DNA from: a virus
IMG/VR virus record: IMGVR_UViG_3300047564_002270
Location: 62,001 to 126,000 of that record
Strand: one strand, 5' to 3'
Length of the DNA stretch: 64,000 bases
This document shows positions 48,701 through 57,465 of this stretch, one piece after another. Made by a program: the position numbers and the translations under genes. Position 1 is the stretch's first letter. Every line of letters begins with the position of its first letter. Under the pieces are notes generated by a model. That model made no database searches. It was given only the letters and a program-made list of their open reading frames with translations, and had not been told where the DNA came from.

Positions 48701-51176
48701 AAATATTGACTCAAGTCTTTGCGCAAAAGACGTTAAAAATATTTGGAAAGGAATTTGTTTTGATATTACAAGAGGTGGAAATTCTAAGTCTGTGGGTGCT
48801 GGCAAATCCTATTATGATGAAGATTGGAATTTAAAAACAGGAATTCTTAAGAACCCATCAGAAGTTGAGCAAACTATTGCGACTTTAGACTACTCATTTA
48901 AAGTAGCACGTTCAATAGTCAATAACTGCACTTGGGGAGGATATCCGGTAGGAGTTGGAACTAGCGTTTCTAACGCAGTTTATGATCATGTAACTGGAAT
49001 TACTACTATTACAACTAATGGTCCTCACGGATTGAGTAAAGATGATCCAGCTAGAATTGTTGGATTAGCATTTACTTGTAGTTATGATGGTGGGGCAACA
49101 CAATTAATTTTCCCAAGGGAAGGTGATTATGGTGTTATATTCCCAGTTCAATCTGTAGTTGGACCAAATACATTTACTTTTGTCGGCGGAGCATCAACAC
49201 TCCCTCATTATTACACTACTGGAGGAACAGTTCAGAAATATCAAAACTTCCAACAAGAATTTACTCAGGTTAAAGATCTTGGAATTCAGGTCGACCCAGA
49301 AACTGGATTTAATAATAGTGTTAATTCTTGTGCAAATGTTATTTCTGCAATGCATTCTTGCATCGGAGTTGTAACTTCTATTGTTGGTTTAGGATCAACC
49401 GCGTTCTCCACTGTTGGATTTAATACAACATATCCAGGAAACAGTGGATATGGATTTAATTCAGTAACATCAGTAATTGGCGCAACATATGATAATACAA
49501 GTGGAATAGCAACAATTACTGCTCCAGGAATTCTAGTTAAAAAAGGTGATTTAATTGAGATTAGAGATCTTGAGTTCTCTTGTTCATATGACCCATCAAA
49601 CATATTAAAGTTTCCATCAGGTTATTATGGATATGATTTTAATATTGATAAAATAAATCCAGATGGAAGTTTTGCAATTAATGTCGGAGTTTCAACAATT
49701 GTTCATAATTATGAGGGTGGTGGATTTATTGTTAAGCGTTCTATAGGTGTCACAACTGCTTCTTATAATAATGTAACTGGTATTACTACAGTAACAGCAG
49801 CAGGTGCAGTTGTTAAGAAGGGAGATCTAGTTGTTCTTAGAGATCTTGAGTTTTCTTGCACAAGTGGTGCTGGAACTACAACATTATATCCAACTGGTAA
49901 TAGAGGATTTACTTTTGAAGTTCTTAATATTATTGGTGGAGACTCAGATGGTTCCAATACATTTGTTGTAAATGTTGGACCATCAACAATTCCTCATACT
50001 TATCAGGGTGGTGGAGTTGTTCTTCCACCATATTCCAAAGGAACTGGACCTGTAACTCAAGGTCCTTATGTAAGAAACTGCACCAACTTTATTCCAGGAA
50101 GTATTGGAATGCTTGTGGATGGTGTTAATGCTGAACCAGGAGACCAAGACGATATTGGTGTTACTGGAGCAATGAGCGTTGACTCATATACTCAATATAA
50201 TCAAGGTGGTATTGGAGTTTCTATTACCAACGGTGCTTATTGTCAGTTAGTTTCTATCTTTACAATTTGCGATGATATTGCGATTTACACAGGATCTGGC
50301 GGTCAGTGTGATATTACAAACTCTAACTCATCATTCGGTAATTATGGTCTTGTTTCCAATGGTGTTGGTGGACCAGATAGTAAATCAATTTATAGATATA
50401 CTGGAAATATTATTGTAAATAAAGACGGAAATGAACCTGCCGCTGAACAGGCAACAATCACAGTTTCTGGAATTGGATCATATAGACCATATGATGGACA
50501 AGCTCTCTACTTTGGTGAACTGTTCTATACTGTTCAAAGAGTAGAAATTACTGATGGTGGAAGTGGATATAACGAGGATGATCCTCCAATAGTAACTTTT
50601 GATGATCCTGAAGGTGAAAATGGAATTACTGCAGAAGCATTAGTAACTGTAGAAAATGGAAAAGTCGTTTCAGTTGACCTTGTAAGTAGCGGAAGTCAAT
50701 ATAGAACTCCACCAGATATTAGATTTAGTGGTGGGGGAATTGGCATTACAACTGCTACTGCACAGGCAGTAATGACTCCAATTTATTATACAATTGAAAG
50801 TGCAACTCTTCCTAGTGCTGGAATTTCTACAATTATATTGAATACAAATCTAAATAATAACGTAAGTGTAGGAACCACGGTTTATTTCTCCAGATTAAGT
50901 TTGCAGATTGCTACAACAATTTCTTTTGAATGGGTTGGGGCAGGAACAGACATTAATAGAGCAAAACCAGGATTAGGTGGTGTAGTTGTTCCAGAAAATC
51001 AAGTTGTTAAAATTGACGGCGGACAAGTTGTTTATACCAGCACAGACCAGGCTGGTAACTTTAGAATTGGTGATGGTGTAACCGTCAATCAGCTTACTGG
51101 AACCGTATCTGGTAGAGCATTTAATCAAAGTTTGTTAAATACAGTAACTCCACTCATCATCGCATTAGGTAAGTAA
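45714..51176 (+). CDS. Giant tail fibre protein with beta-helix domain
   Basis: This is a 1820-residue protein. The start MAIDKNFVVKNGLEVSDNLI is a hallmark of cyanophage fibre proteins. The first 300 residues repeat short strands (NLNYGIGTIRNFTSTNAGIT, later GTITNLSGTISTITTS). Near 645-720, IGKTIYVSQTGDDNNTGLAE followed by IKVFPGVYVEENPILLKKTV is a beta-helix (DUF1565-like) entry, as in pectate lyases. The middle has repeated GVTTASYNNVTGITTVT modules. The C-terminus GNFRIGDGVTVNQLTGTVSG is a common fibre-tip element. A perfect late promoter precedes it. It may bind or cleave host glycans, but no catalytic residues are obvious. Confidence 0.7.
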   Translation: MAIDKNFVVKNGLEVSDNLIHADAVTKRIGIGTDQPEYLLDVKAIPKPGEVIVGIATTTVAIFRGDVIIQGTLDVANDEINLDYGDITNIIGENLNYGIGTIRNFTSTNAGITTLTVTNINAGPGIASLPLIVSGIATVDLGIGNTLRYQTGFITSIIGSNLNYSIGTITNLSGTISTITTSTGTDLEYTNAYISNLYAQSGIVTTLNSTNATLTSVSGDNLTYNTGTITTFTSSDGTITNLTGTAVTYSAGNFTNIVGVSVTATDFSGEQATINVLDGEQLNYAIGTFRNSLYVNSALYDDNRQYGNYGQYLKSLGGTGGSDGGPAVQWESFGVLRNREVFTASAGQSEFAFQYDLSTLGDPPGIGIGVNPEALYLDVYLNGVKLIQGDDYIATSGVGITLTTPADLGDIIEMNALIDNDLILIDGATITVSNFGENAGIASFIDFTDNMFVIGAGGPGIVTVGVALSGTYVIDVAGISSFTDTVLINQVSTANTFYAVNLTDLTGGIGTYKDTFVDADLAGLIYYPLGPKLGIGVSILEDYNLTVAIDAKIGNIALETNTLTGEAKISPTQSVVSLGTTDRITIGSSLAVENDITAEGSVTAEEYYGDGVNLVGIVTQIVAGIGVNVFGSQPQGKGVVKIDAYRPIGKTIYVSQTGDDNNTGLAENYPKRTIKAAAGAALFGDTIKVFPGVYVEENPILLKKTVAVEGTELRNCVVTPKYPNQDLFFVNNGCHLTDLSFIGPQMTNGAAIVSFERLLGVSTGRYFDAARLIRLNLDYIAKESVGFLTSGFSGFAGTHREQDAGRLLDLNLDFIAEETVAWLYTPNADPSQGYLGSAGLALTTTGLTGSPPPVPATVKQSCKDDVKDIIRSISNDLKANSNRNSVGAGKSYYDPSGNLLHINGQDGNGNSIRAATVAAINHAVGIATYIINNIDYKAQPGIVSFTSTNQNFSYSPIIVPGGCPETITKINGLRDNIVNIISDYSTLAGITTIYGVNIDSSLCAKDVKNIWKGICFDITRGGNSKSVGAGKSYYDEDWNLKTGILKNPSEVEQTIATLDYSFKVARSIVNNCTWGGYPVGVGTSVSNAVYDHVTGITTITTNGPHGLSKDDPARIVGLAFTCSYDGGATQLIFPREGDYGVIFPVQSVVGPNTFTFVGGASTLPHYYTTGGTVQKYQNFQQEFTQVKDLGIQVDPETGFNNSVNSCANVISAMHSCIGVVTSIVGLGSTAFSTVGFNTTYPGNSGYGFNSVTSVIGATYDNTSGIATITAPGILVKKGDLIEIRDLEFSCSYDPSNILKFPSGYYGYDFNIDKINPDGSFAINVGVSTIVHNYEGGGFIVKRSIGVTTASYNNVTGITTVTAAGAVVKKGDLVVLRDLEFSCTSGAGTTTLYPTGNRGFTFEVLNIIGGDSDGSNTFVVNVGPSTIPHTYQGGGVVLPPYSKGTGPVTQGPYVRNCTNFIPGSIGMLVDGVNAEPGDQDDIGVTGAMSVDSYTQYNQGGIGVSITNGAYCQLVSIFTICDDIAIYTGSGGQCDITNSNSSFGNYGLVSNGVGGPDSKSIYRYTGNIIVNKDGNEPAAEQATITVSGIGSYRPYDGQALYFGELFYTVQRVEITDGGSGYNEDDPPIVTFDDPEGENGITAEALVTVENGKVVSVDLVSSGSQYRTPPDIRFSGGGIGITTATAQAVMTPIYYTIESATLPSAGISTIILNTNLNNNVSVGTTVYFSRLSLQIATTISFEWVGAGTDINRAKPGLGGVVVPENQVVKIDGGQVVYTSTDQAGNFRIGDGVTVNQLTGTVSGRAFNQSLLNTVTPLIIALGK

Positions 51177-51177
51177 A

Positions 51178-51534
51178 ATGGCAGCAGTAGCTCTTAATAA
51201 ATTCAGAACAATCCGAGTTGGCATTACAACCAATATGGTAGGAATATACACTTGCCCTATTGGTGTTGCTTCCATTATTATTCTTTCTCAGGTTACTAAT
51301 ATTGGAACAGGATCTTCTGTTCATACAGTAACTGCGGTTCATTCTCGCAATAAATCGACTGATACTGGAGATTATAAATTTGCTAATGGAGTTTCTATTC
51401 CACCTAATGATAGTGCCATTTTAATTCCAGATGGAAGACTTGCTCTTGAGACTAATGACTCTATTAAGATTAAAGGAAGTGAGAATGGAGTTCTTGAGTT
51501 GGTATTAAGTGTTCTGGAGACTGCGAAGCAATGA
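51178..51534 (+). CDS. Small fibre-associated structural protein
   Basis: This 118-residue beta-rich protein (MAAVALNKFRTIRVGITTNM, then VGIYTCPIGVASIIILSQVT) ends KIKGSENGVLELVLSVLE. It starts two bases after the giant fibre gene and overlaps the collagen-like gene by ATGA. It has no enzyme motif. A fibre connector or minor tail protein is likely from position only. Confidence 0.6.
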   Translation: MAAVALNKFRTIRVGITTNMVGIYTCPIGVASIIILSQVTNIGTGSSVHTVTAVHSRNKSTDTGDYKFANGVSIPPNDSAILIPDGRLALETNDSIKIKGSENGVLELVLSVLETAKQ

Positions 51535-52400
51535 CACGAAGAACTAGGATATTATCAATACTGGGAAGTTCTATTGGTATTAATACAATTACCAATTCAG
51601 TATCTCTTGGGTCTTCAACTTCCCCAATGTCATTTCAAAATGGTATTATTGATTCTAATGCAGGTGTTGGATCTACTGGATTTGTTTTAACTTCTATTGG
51701 TGCTGGAGTTAGTTGGTCTTCATTAGGACAAAGTGCCCAAGGAATTCAAGGACGTCAAGGAACTACAGGAATAGGATCACAAGGACTTCAAGGAACTCAA
51801 GGTGTTCAAGGACCTAGTGGTGTGGGAACTGGAGGATCTGGATCTCAAGGAATTCAAGGTCTCTCAGGTTCTGTTGGTGTTCAAGGTGCTACAGGTGCTA
51901 CAGGAATAGGATCACAAGGACTTCAAGGTGTTCAAGGTGCTACGGGAATAGGATCACAAGGAGTTCAGGGAGTTCAAGGTCCAAGTGGTGTAGGAACTGG
52001 AGGATCTGGTTCTCAAGGAATTCAGGGAGTTCAAGGGATTTCCGGCATTGTTGGAGTTCAGGGAGTTCAAGGATCTACTGGATCAAGTGGAATAGGATCT
52101 CAAGGTGCTCAAGGAGTTCAAGGGATTTCCGGCATTGTTGGAGTTCAGGGGGTTCAAGGATCTACTGGTCCCGTAGCAGGATCTGCTAATCAAGTAGTAT
52201 ACAAAAATGCATCAAACGTTGCAACAGGTTCTTCATCACTAACTTTTGATGGGTCAATTCTTTCAGCAAGTGGAATTATCATTGCTGCTAATGGATTTAT
52301 GAGTTCTGCATCAGACTATCCAGTGAAAATTGATGTTGTTGGAAGTACACTTGTATTTTCTGTTGCTGGTATTGGATCAGCTACATTGAACCTGGTCTAA
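51531..52400 (+). CDS. Collagen-like fibre protein
   Basis: This is a 289-residue protein. Residues about 69-215 are Gly-X-Y triplets such as GIQGRQGTTGIGSQGLQGTQ, with repeated GPSGVGTGGSGSQG and GVQGVQGSTG units, the signature of a collagen-type triple helix. The N-terminal 65 residues and the C-terminal 75 residues (VVYKNASNVATGSSSLTFDG) are beta-rich caps. Trimeric fibre shafts are a known use of collagen repeats in phages. It overlaps the previous gene by 4 bases. The repeats may expand or contract. Confidence 0.78.
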   Translation: MTRRTRILSILGSSIGINTITNSVSLGSSTSPMSFQNGIIDSNAGVGSTGFVLTSIGAGVSWSSLGQSAQGIQGRQGTTGIGSQGLQGTQGVQGPSGVGTGGSGSQGIQGLSGSVGVQGATGATGIGSQGLQGVQGATGIGSQGVQGVQGPSGVGTGGSGSQGIQGVQGISGIVGVQGVQGSTGSSGIGSQGAQGVQGISGIVGVQGVQGSTGPVAGSANQVVYKNASNVATGSSSLTFDGSILSASGIIIAANGFMSSASDYPVKIDVVGSTLVFSVAGIGSATLNLV

Positions 52401-52403
52401 ATA
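52397..52403 (+). promoter_or_regulatory. Late-type promoter (CTAAATA)
   Basis: CTAAATA spans the stop codon of the first collagen-like gene, 42 bases before the second one. Confidence 0.45.
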
Positions 52404-52445
52404 ATGAGAACAAGAACTAACATAATTCACCTCAAAAATAGTTAA

Positions 52446-54761
52446 ATGGCGAGATTAAATTCTGGAAGAGTTGTAAGAACTCCACAATCAAGAATTACTT
52501 CCGATAGGTATCAGTTTCTTGGATTAGAGCAAGCTGAACCAAATCTCGGTGACCCTTTAGTAGGACCATCTTCGGTTACTGCAAAACCGCTTCCTTTAGG
52601 TCAGTATTATACTGTAATTGGAGTAGGAACTCAACCAGGAGAACGATATTGGGCCACAGGCAATATTGGAATTGGAACTACTCAAGGTCTTATAAGTGTT
52701 TTTGATAGAGGTACTTTGCCATCCAATGCCTTCACTAGAATTGGGGCATTAAATTTTGTAGGAACGGGAGTTACCGTAGAAACTTCCTCATTTGAAATGT
52801 TTCCTGGAGTTGGTGTAGCAACAATTAGAATTGCAGTTGATGAAGTTTTAAATCAAGGAAATGTAGGTGAATTCCTTGTTAATACTTCAACTGGATTTGC
52901 ATTTGGAACTCCTGATTTATTTTATAATGCATCAACTCGTAGGGTTGGTGTAGCAACAAATAATCCGATTTTTACATTAGATGTTGCTGGTGATGGTAGA
53001 TTTATCAGTTCCGTTACTGCTCCCGATTTTTATGGCGATTTAAGTGGAACTGCAACAACTGCAACTAATCTAACCAGTGCTGCGAATATTACTGGAGGAT
53101 TTTTAAGCACAGAAAGAGTAGATCCAAGTGAATTTTATCCAATTTATGTCAATAAGGCAAAGGAAGCAGAAAATATTAGCGGAATTGCAGAAACTTCTAG
53201 AAATGTAATCGGTGGTATTGGTTCTATTACATCACTATATGTTGGTGGTGGAGCAGCAATTGTCGGAGTTGGAACTTCAATAGGTTTAATTTTAGAAGGA
53301 TTTTTGGCATATGATGCTGATGATATTGATGGAACTAGTGGAACAACTACTTCAGTATTAATGTCTCAAGGACCTGGCCTTGGAGTTACTTGGAAAACCG
53401 TTCAAGAAGCTGCTCTTTTTGGTCTTCAAGGTATTCAAGGAATTCAAGGAATTCAAGGACGTCAAGGTATTCAGGGAATTCAAGGACCTCAAGGTATTCA
53501 AGGACCTCAAGGTATTCAAGGAACTGCAGGTCCTCAAGGACTACAGGGAATTAGTGGTGATTTTGGAACTCAGGGTCTCCTAGGAATTCAAGGACTTCAA
53601 GGAACCATAGGACCTCAAGGAATTCAAGGAAATCAAGGTCCTTTAGGAATTCAAGGAATTCAAGGAATTCAAGGGGTTCAAGGAACTTTTGGGGGTGTTG
53701 GGGTTCCAGGTGCTCAGGGTCTTCAAGGAATTCAAGGAATTCAAGGAATTCAAGGAAATCAAGGTATTCAAGGTATTTCCGGAACTCTTGGAACTCCAGG
53801 TGTTCAAGGTATTCAAGGTGTTCAAGGATCTCAAGGTCTTCAAGGTATTCAAGGACCTCAAGGTCTTCAAGGAACTGCAGGTCCTCAGGGACTTCAGGGA
53901 CTTCAAGGAATTCAAGGTCTTTCTGGTGGAGCAGGAACACCAGGATCTCAAGGACTTCAAGGTATTCAAGGAACTACAGGCTCTCAGGGACTTCAAGGAA
54001 TTCAAGGACTCCAGGGAACTCAAGGACCTCAAGGTATTCAAGGAATTCAAGGAAGTCAAGGTATTCAAGGTCTTTCTGGTGGAGCAGGAACACCAGGATC
54101 TCAAGGACTTCAAGGTCTTCAAGGTATTCAAGGACCTCAAGGACTCCAGGGAACTCAAGGACTCCAGGGAACTCAAGGACCTCAAGGTCTCCAAGGAATT
54201 ACCGGAGCAGGAACTCAAGGTATTCAGGGAATTCAAGGACCTCAAGGTATTCAGGGAATTCAAGGACCTCAAGGTATTCAGGGAATTCAAGGACGTCAAG
54301 GTATTCAGGGAATTCAAGGTCCTCAAGGTCTCCAAGGAATTACCGGAGCAGGAACTCAAGGTATTCAGGGTATTCAAGGACCTCAAGGTATTCAGGGAAT
54401 TCAAGGACGTCAAGGTATTCAAGGCGTTCAAGGAACCTTTGGTCCTGCAACTATACCCCAAACGCTTGCAACACCACCTTATACATTAGATCCATCAGAT
54501 AATGGAAAACACGTATCAGTTGGTGGTGCTGGAGCAACTGTAACAATTCCAACTGGATTATTCTCTTCAGGAAATAATGTGGTTATCTATAATTCTGGAG
54601 CAACATCTATTGGAATTAATACCACAGGATCTACTGGAGTGGTATTAAGATTTGCAGGAAGCACTTTAACTGGAAATAGAGATCTTGCTCCTTATGGGGT
54701 CGCTACGCTTTTATGTGTAAATACTAATGAATATGTAATTTCTGGAGCAGGTTTATACTGA
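52446..54761 (+). CDS. Long collagen-like fibre protein
   Basis: This is a 771-residue protein. The first 320 residues have beta-rich fibre motifs (IGIGTTQGLISVFDRGTLPS, later FYGDLSGTATTATNLTSAAN). Residues about 326-665 are roughly 110 Gly-X-Y triplets dominated by GIQ, GLQ and GPQ. The C-terminal 105 residues (DPSDNGKHVSVGGAGATVTI, ending ATLLCVNTNEYVISGAGLY) match the end of the protein at 29398. The chain should trimerise into a long thin shaft with a globular tip. Repeat-rich DNA makes length variation likely. Confidence 0.78.
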   Translation: MARLNSGRVVRTPQSRITSDRYQFLGLEQAEPNLGDPLVGPSSVTAKPLPLGQYYTVIGVGTQPGERYWATGNIGIGTTQGLISVFDRGTLPSNAFTRIGALNFVGTGVTVETSSFEMFPGVGVATIRIAVDEVLNQGNVGEFLVNTSTGFAFGTPDLFYNASTRRVGVATNNPIFTLDVAGDGRFISSVTAPDFYGDLSGTATTATNLTSAANITGGFLSTERVDPSEFYPIYVNKAKEAENISGIAETSRNVIGGIGSITSLYVGGGAAIVGVGTSIGLILEGFLAYDADDIDGTSGTTTSVLMSQGPGLGVTWKTVQEAALFGLQGIQGIQGIQGRQGIQGIQGPQGIQGPQGIQGTAGPQGLQGISGDFGTQGLLGIQGLQGTIGPQGIQGNQGPLGIQGIQGIQGVQGTFGGVGVPGAQGLQGIQGIQGIQGNQGIQGISGTLGTPGVQGIQGVQGSQGLQGIQGPQGLQGTAGPQGLQGLQGIQGLSGGAGTPGSQGLQGIQGTTGSQGLQGIQGLQGTQGPQGIQGIQGSQGIQGLSGGAGTPGSQGLQGLQGIQGPQGLQGTQGLQGTQGPQGLQGITGAGTQGIQGIQGPQGIQGIQGPQGIQGIQGRQGIQGIQGPQGLQGITGAGTQGIQGIQGPQGIQGIQGRQGIQGVQGTFGPATIPQTLATPPYTLDPSDNGKHVSVGGAGATVTIPTGLFSSGNNVVIYNSGATSIGINTTGSTGVVLRFAGSTLTGNRDLAPYGVATLLCVNTNEYVISGAGLY
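53421..54437 (+). repeat. Coding minisatellite of 9-base Gly-X-Gln units
   Basis: About one kilobase of near-identical 9-base units (GGAATTCAA, GGTATTCAA, GGACCTCAA, GGACTTCAA, GGTCTTCAA) encodes GIQ, GPQ and GLQ triplets. Larger blocks also recur, for example the GLSGGAGTPGSQGLQG and GITGAGTQGIQG interruptions each occur twice. Confidence 0.85.
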
Positions 54762-54762
54762 T

Positions 54763-57276
54763 ATGACTTTTCCCGCACAATTATTATCTTACATAAATTC
54801 TCAACAAAATCAAGTATCTTATACTACAGCAGGAGTTAGTAGTTATTTTACAGTTCCTGAGGGTGTAACTTCACTATCTGCAGTCTGTATTGGTGCAGGT
54901 GGAGGTGGTGGTGGAACTGGATCTGATAGTTTTGCTGCAGGTGGAGGCGGTGGAGGAGGTCTCACTTGGGGAATTTTTTCTGTTGTCCCAGGAGATGTTT
55001 TAGAAATTTTTGTCGGAACTGCAGGTGTTGCTGGAGCAGCTTCGAATGCTGCTGCGGGGGTAGGGGGAGCGGGTGGAGATACGTACATTAGATTATTTTC
55101 AAGAGTTGGTGGCGGCGCAGGTGTAGGAGGTAATATTCTAATTGCTGAAGGTGGAAGAGGCGGGGGCAAAGCAACTACTAACACAGGTTCTGCTGCAGGA
55201 GGTGCAGGTGGTCGTGGTGGTTCAACTTCTTATGGAGCTCCAACTAATGCAGGAATTACCGTTTTTAAATATAATGGAGGTGCCGGAGGTAATGGTGGAT
55301 CTTGCACAGGTGGGGGTGCTGGCGGCGGAGGTGCCGGCGGTTATATTGGAGCGGGCGGCAATGGCGGTTCAGTTAATCCAAATACAGTTGCTACTTCTGC
55401 CGTAACCGGATCTGGTGGTGGTGGTGGAGGTGGTGGAACCGGAACTGGTGGTCTTTCTCAAAAAGGATATGGAGGTGGTGGCGTTGGTGCCTATGGAATT
55501 GACATAACAGGAGAACTTAATTCAACAGGAGAACCTGGTAGTAATGACACTGGTAGTGGAGGGTCTGGTGGTGGAGGAGGATCTTTCTTCAACGATCCTG
55601 GTTTAGGAATTGCTGCACAATATATTTCAGAATCTGTTTCAACAACAACCTCTATTGATTATCCCGTTGGAATAACCACAGGAGATTTTCTTCTTTTAAT
55701 GTCAGGATCTGATGTTTATACTGGAGACAGACAATTAGCAACCAATTTTACATCTATTCCAGTTCCAGTAGGATTTACTACTATCAGTCAATCAGTCAAT
55801 GGCGTATATAGAATAAGTTCTTCAGGAATAGCCACAGAAGCTATTCCTGCTAATGTTACAGCTATTGCCAATAAATCAAGAGATTTAAATTTCACATCAT
55901 CTTACAGATTTGTTCCTGAAGGTGGTCTTAGTGGAACATTAGCTGGTCTTACAACATCTTCAGTTCATAATATGTTTGCTCTTAGGTTTCTACCTAATCC
56001 ACCAACAATTAATTATTTGACAACAAGTGGAAATCCTGGTCTTCAGGTTAATACTGGCGGTTCACTTATGCCAAATCCCCCAGCATATGTTGGAACTCCT
56101 AGAGGAGCATTTTCACTTGCTCTTGGATATTTAACTAACGCAATTTTATTAAGTCCAGGGTCAACTACTGCAGGGGCAGGAACAACAGAAATTGCTACAG
56201 TAAATGGAGGAAGAACTCCGCCAAGGGGTGGTGAAGGGGTTGGACTAGTCGCATCTTATCGACAGGTTGCAACGGGAACTACTGAAACATTTGATCCTGG
56301 GCCCTTTTTAACCGGAACAACATCACATGCCCGTGCTTGGTCAATTGAAGTTCCACGATCAAATACGGCAAATCCAGTTTCTATTATCGGAACTGCTTCC
56401 ACATCGACATGGAACGAACCAGATACAGACAATTTTACTTTACCAACAACACTTGATATATCTGGTATTGTATCAGATGGTTGCACAGTTATGGTTATTA
56501 GTGCTTATGATAATAACGCTACTCCCAGTACTCCACAACTTACCGGTGTTGCACTTGACCGTTTTATTGCCGGCAGCAGCGGGCCCGCTTCCTTTGATAC
56601 CGGTGGAATGGGATGGAATATTCGATGGGGTATTTGGAATACTGGAGACGGGACAAACATTACAAATTTAGAAGAAGCATCAACAAATATTCCGGCAGCT
56701 CATCTAGTAATTACATTTTCTAATGCAAACATACCAGCAACACCAAATGCACCATCTTTTGACAATAATTCTACTTTTTATGGATCTCCCAATCCTCCTC
56801 AAATAACTACAACACAAAACGGATCTCTCATTCTTGCTATTGGAATGGTTGATAATATCAGAGTATCTAATATTACTAGCGTTCAAGAACCCATTAATGG
56901 TTACAGTCCAATCACAGTTCAAACATATGGAGTAACTGATAATGGTGCAATTCTTATGTCCGCATATAAAAATAATTTAGATCCAGATACTCAAGATATT
57001 CCGGGCACTGAAGATCCAGAACCATTTCGTGGTAATGGGGGTAATGTTTGGGTGGCACAAACAATCATCATTGGAGGTCCTGGAAGTAATACTAGTGGAG
57101 GTCCTAATAATGCAGGACAATGGGGTGGTGGTGGAGGATCCGGAAGAGAGAATGAATCCGTCAGTGGTATGGCTGGTGCCCAAGGATCCGCAAGAATTAT
57201 GTGGGGAAATTCACGTCAATACCCAGCATCAGCTACTGCAGGGAATGCTCCAATAGTTCTAGACTGGACTCCATAA
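54763..57276 (+). CDS. Glycine-rich fibre protein
   Basis: This is an 837-residue protein. Residues about 25-275 are dominated by glycine runs (GAGGGGGGTGSDSFAAGGGG) between beta segments (FTVPEGVTSLSAVCIGA). Two or more units of about 190 residues related to the repeats of the protein at 31890 follow (ITTGDFLLLMSGSD, LTGVALDRFIAGSSG, LILAIGMVDNIRVSN). The C-terminus GGGGGSGRENESVSGMAGAQ ends ARIMWGNSRQYPAS, a tip pattern common in cyanophage fibres. It starts one base after the collagen-like gene and ends before a strong terminator. It is likely an adhesin at the fibre tip. Confidence 0.65.
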   Translation: MTFPAQLLSYINSQQNQVSYTTAGVSSYFTVPEGVTSLSAVCIGAGGGGGGTGSDSFAAGGGGGGGLTWGIFSVVPGDVLEIFVGTAGVAGAASNAAAGVGGAGGDTYIRLFSRVGGGAGVGGNILIAEGGRGGGKATTNTGSAAGGAGGRGGSTSYGAPTNAGITVFKYNGGAGGNGGSCTGGGAGGGGAGGYIGAGGNGGSVNPNTVATSAVTGSGGGGGGGGTGTGGLSQKGYGGGGVGAYGIDITGELNSTGEPGSNDTGSGGSGGGGGSFFNDPGLGIAAQYISESVSTTTSIDYPVGITTGDFLLLMSGSDVYTGDRQLATNFTSIPVPVGFTTISQSVNGVYRISSSGIATEAIPANVTAIANKSRDLNFTSSYRFVPEGGLSGTLAGLTTSSVHNMFALRFLPNPPTINYLTTSGNPGLQVNTGGSLMPNPPAYVGTPRGAFSLALGYLTNAILLSPGSTTAGAGTTEIATVNGGRTPPRGGEGVGLVASYRQVATGTTETFDPGPFLTGTTSHARAWSIEVPRSNTANPVSIIGTASTSTWNEPDTDNFTLPTTLDISGIVSDGCTVMVISAYDNNATPSTPQLTGVALDRFIAGSSGPASFDTGGMGWNIRWGIWNTGDGTNITNLEEASTNIPAAHLVITFSNANIPATPNAPSFDNNSTFYGSPNPPQITTTQNGSLILAIGMVDNIRVSNITSVQEPINGYSPITVQTYGVTDNGAILMSAYKNNLDPDTQDIPGTEDPEPFRGNGGNVWVAQTIIIGGPGSNTSGGPNNAGQWGGGGGSGRENESVSGMAGAQGSARIMWGNSRQYPASATAGNAPIVLDWTP

Positions 57277-57300
57277 GAACCACTTCTAGAACCGTCACAG

Positions 57301-57328
57301 ACCCCCCTAGGATCTCTTCCAGGGGGGT
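57301..57328 (+). terminator. Rho-independent terminator of the fibre block
   Basis: ACCCCCCT (57301-57308) pairs with AGGGGGGT (57321-57328). An inner GGA/TCC pair can extend the stem, and TTT follows. It closes the virion gene run. Confidence 0.75.
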
Positions 57329-57360
57329 TTATAGTATATGAGCAACCAAAGACCCCGTTT

Positions 57361-57465
57361 ATGAGGTTTTCCTCCTTTGATCGCCTTCTTTTCCTCAGTT
57401 CTTTTCTACTTTTTATGAACTGGGGAGTTCGCCTTACACAATCTATTTTTAATTATTTCTTCTGA
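57361..57465 (+). CDS. Possible 34-residue hydrophobic peptide
   Basis: The frame MRFSSFDRLLFLSSFLLFMN then WGVRLTQSIFNYFF ends with a TGA overlapping the ATG of the SprT-like gene (TGATG). The peptide has one hydrophobic helix. There is no clear ribosome-binding site. Translational coupling is the main support. The rest of the 57277-57464 gap holds only the terminator. Confidence 0.35.
   Translation: MRFSSFDRLLFLSSFLLFMNWGVRLTQSIFNYFF

Noticed and set aside
53421-54437. CRISPR-like repeat array
   Set aside because: Units are 9 bases, contiguous and in frame with a collagen-like protein, with no unique spacers.
53643-54489. Long open frames in other frames and on the minus strand over the collagen-like repeats
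   Set aside because: A 9-base repeat without stops in any frame keeps all frames open. The products are low-complexity (SLNTL or VFKEFKE repeats).
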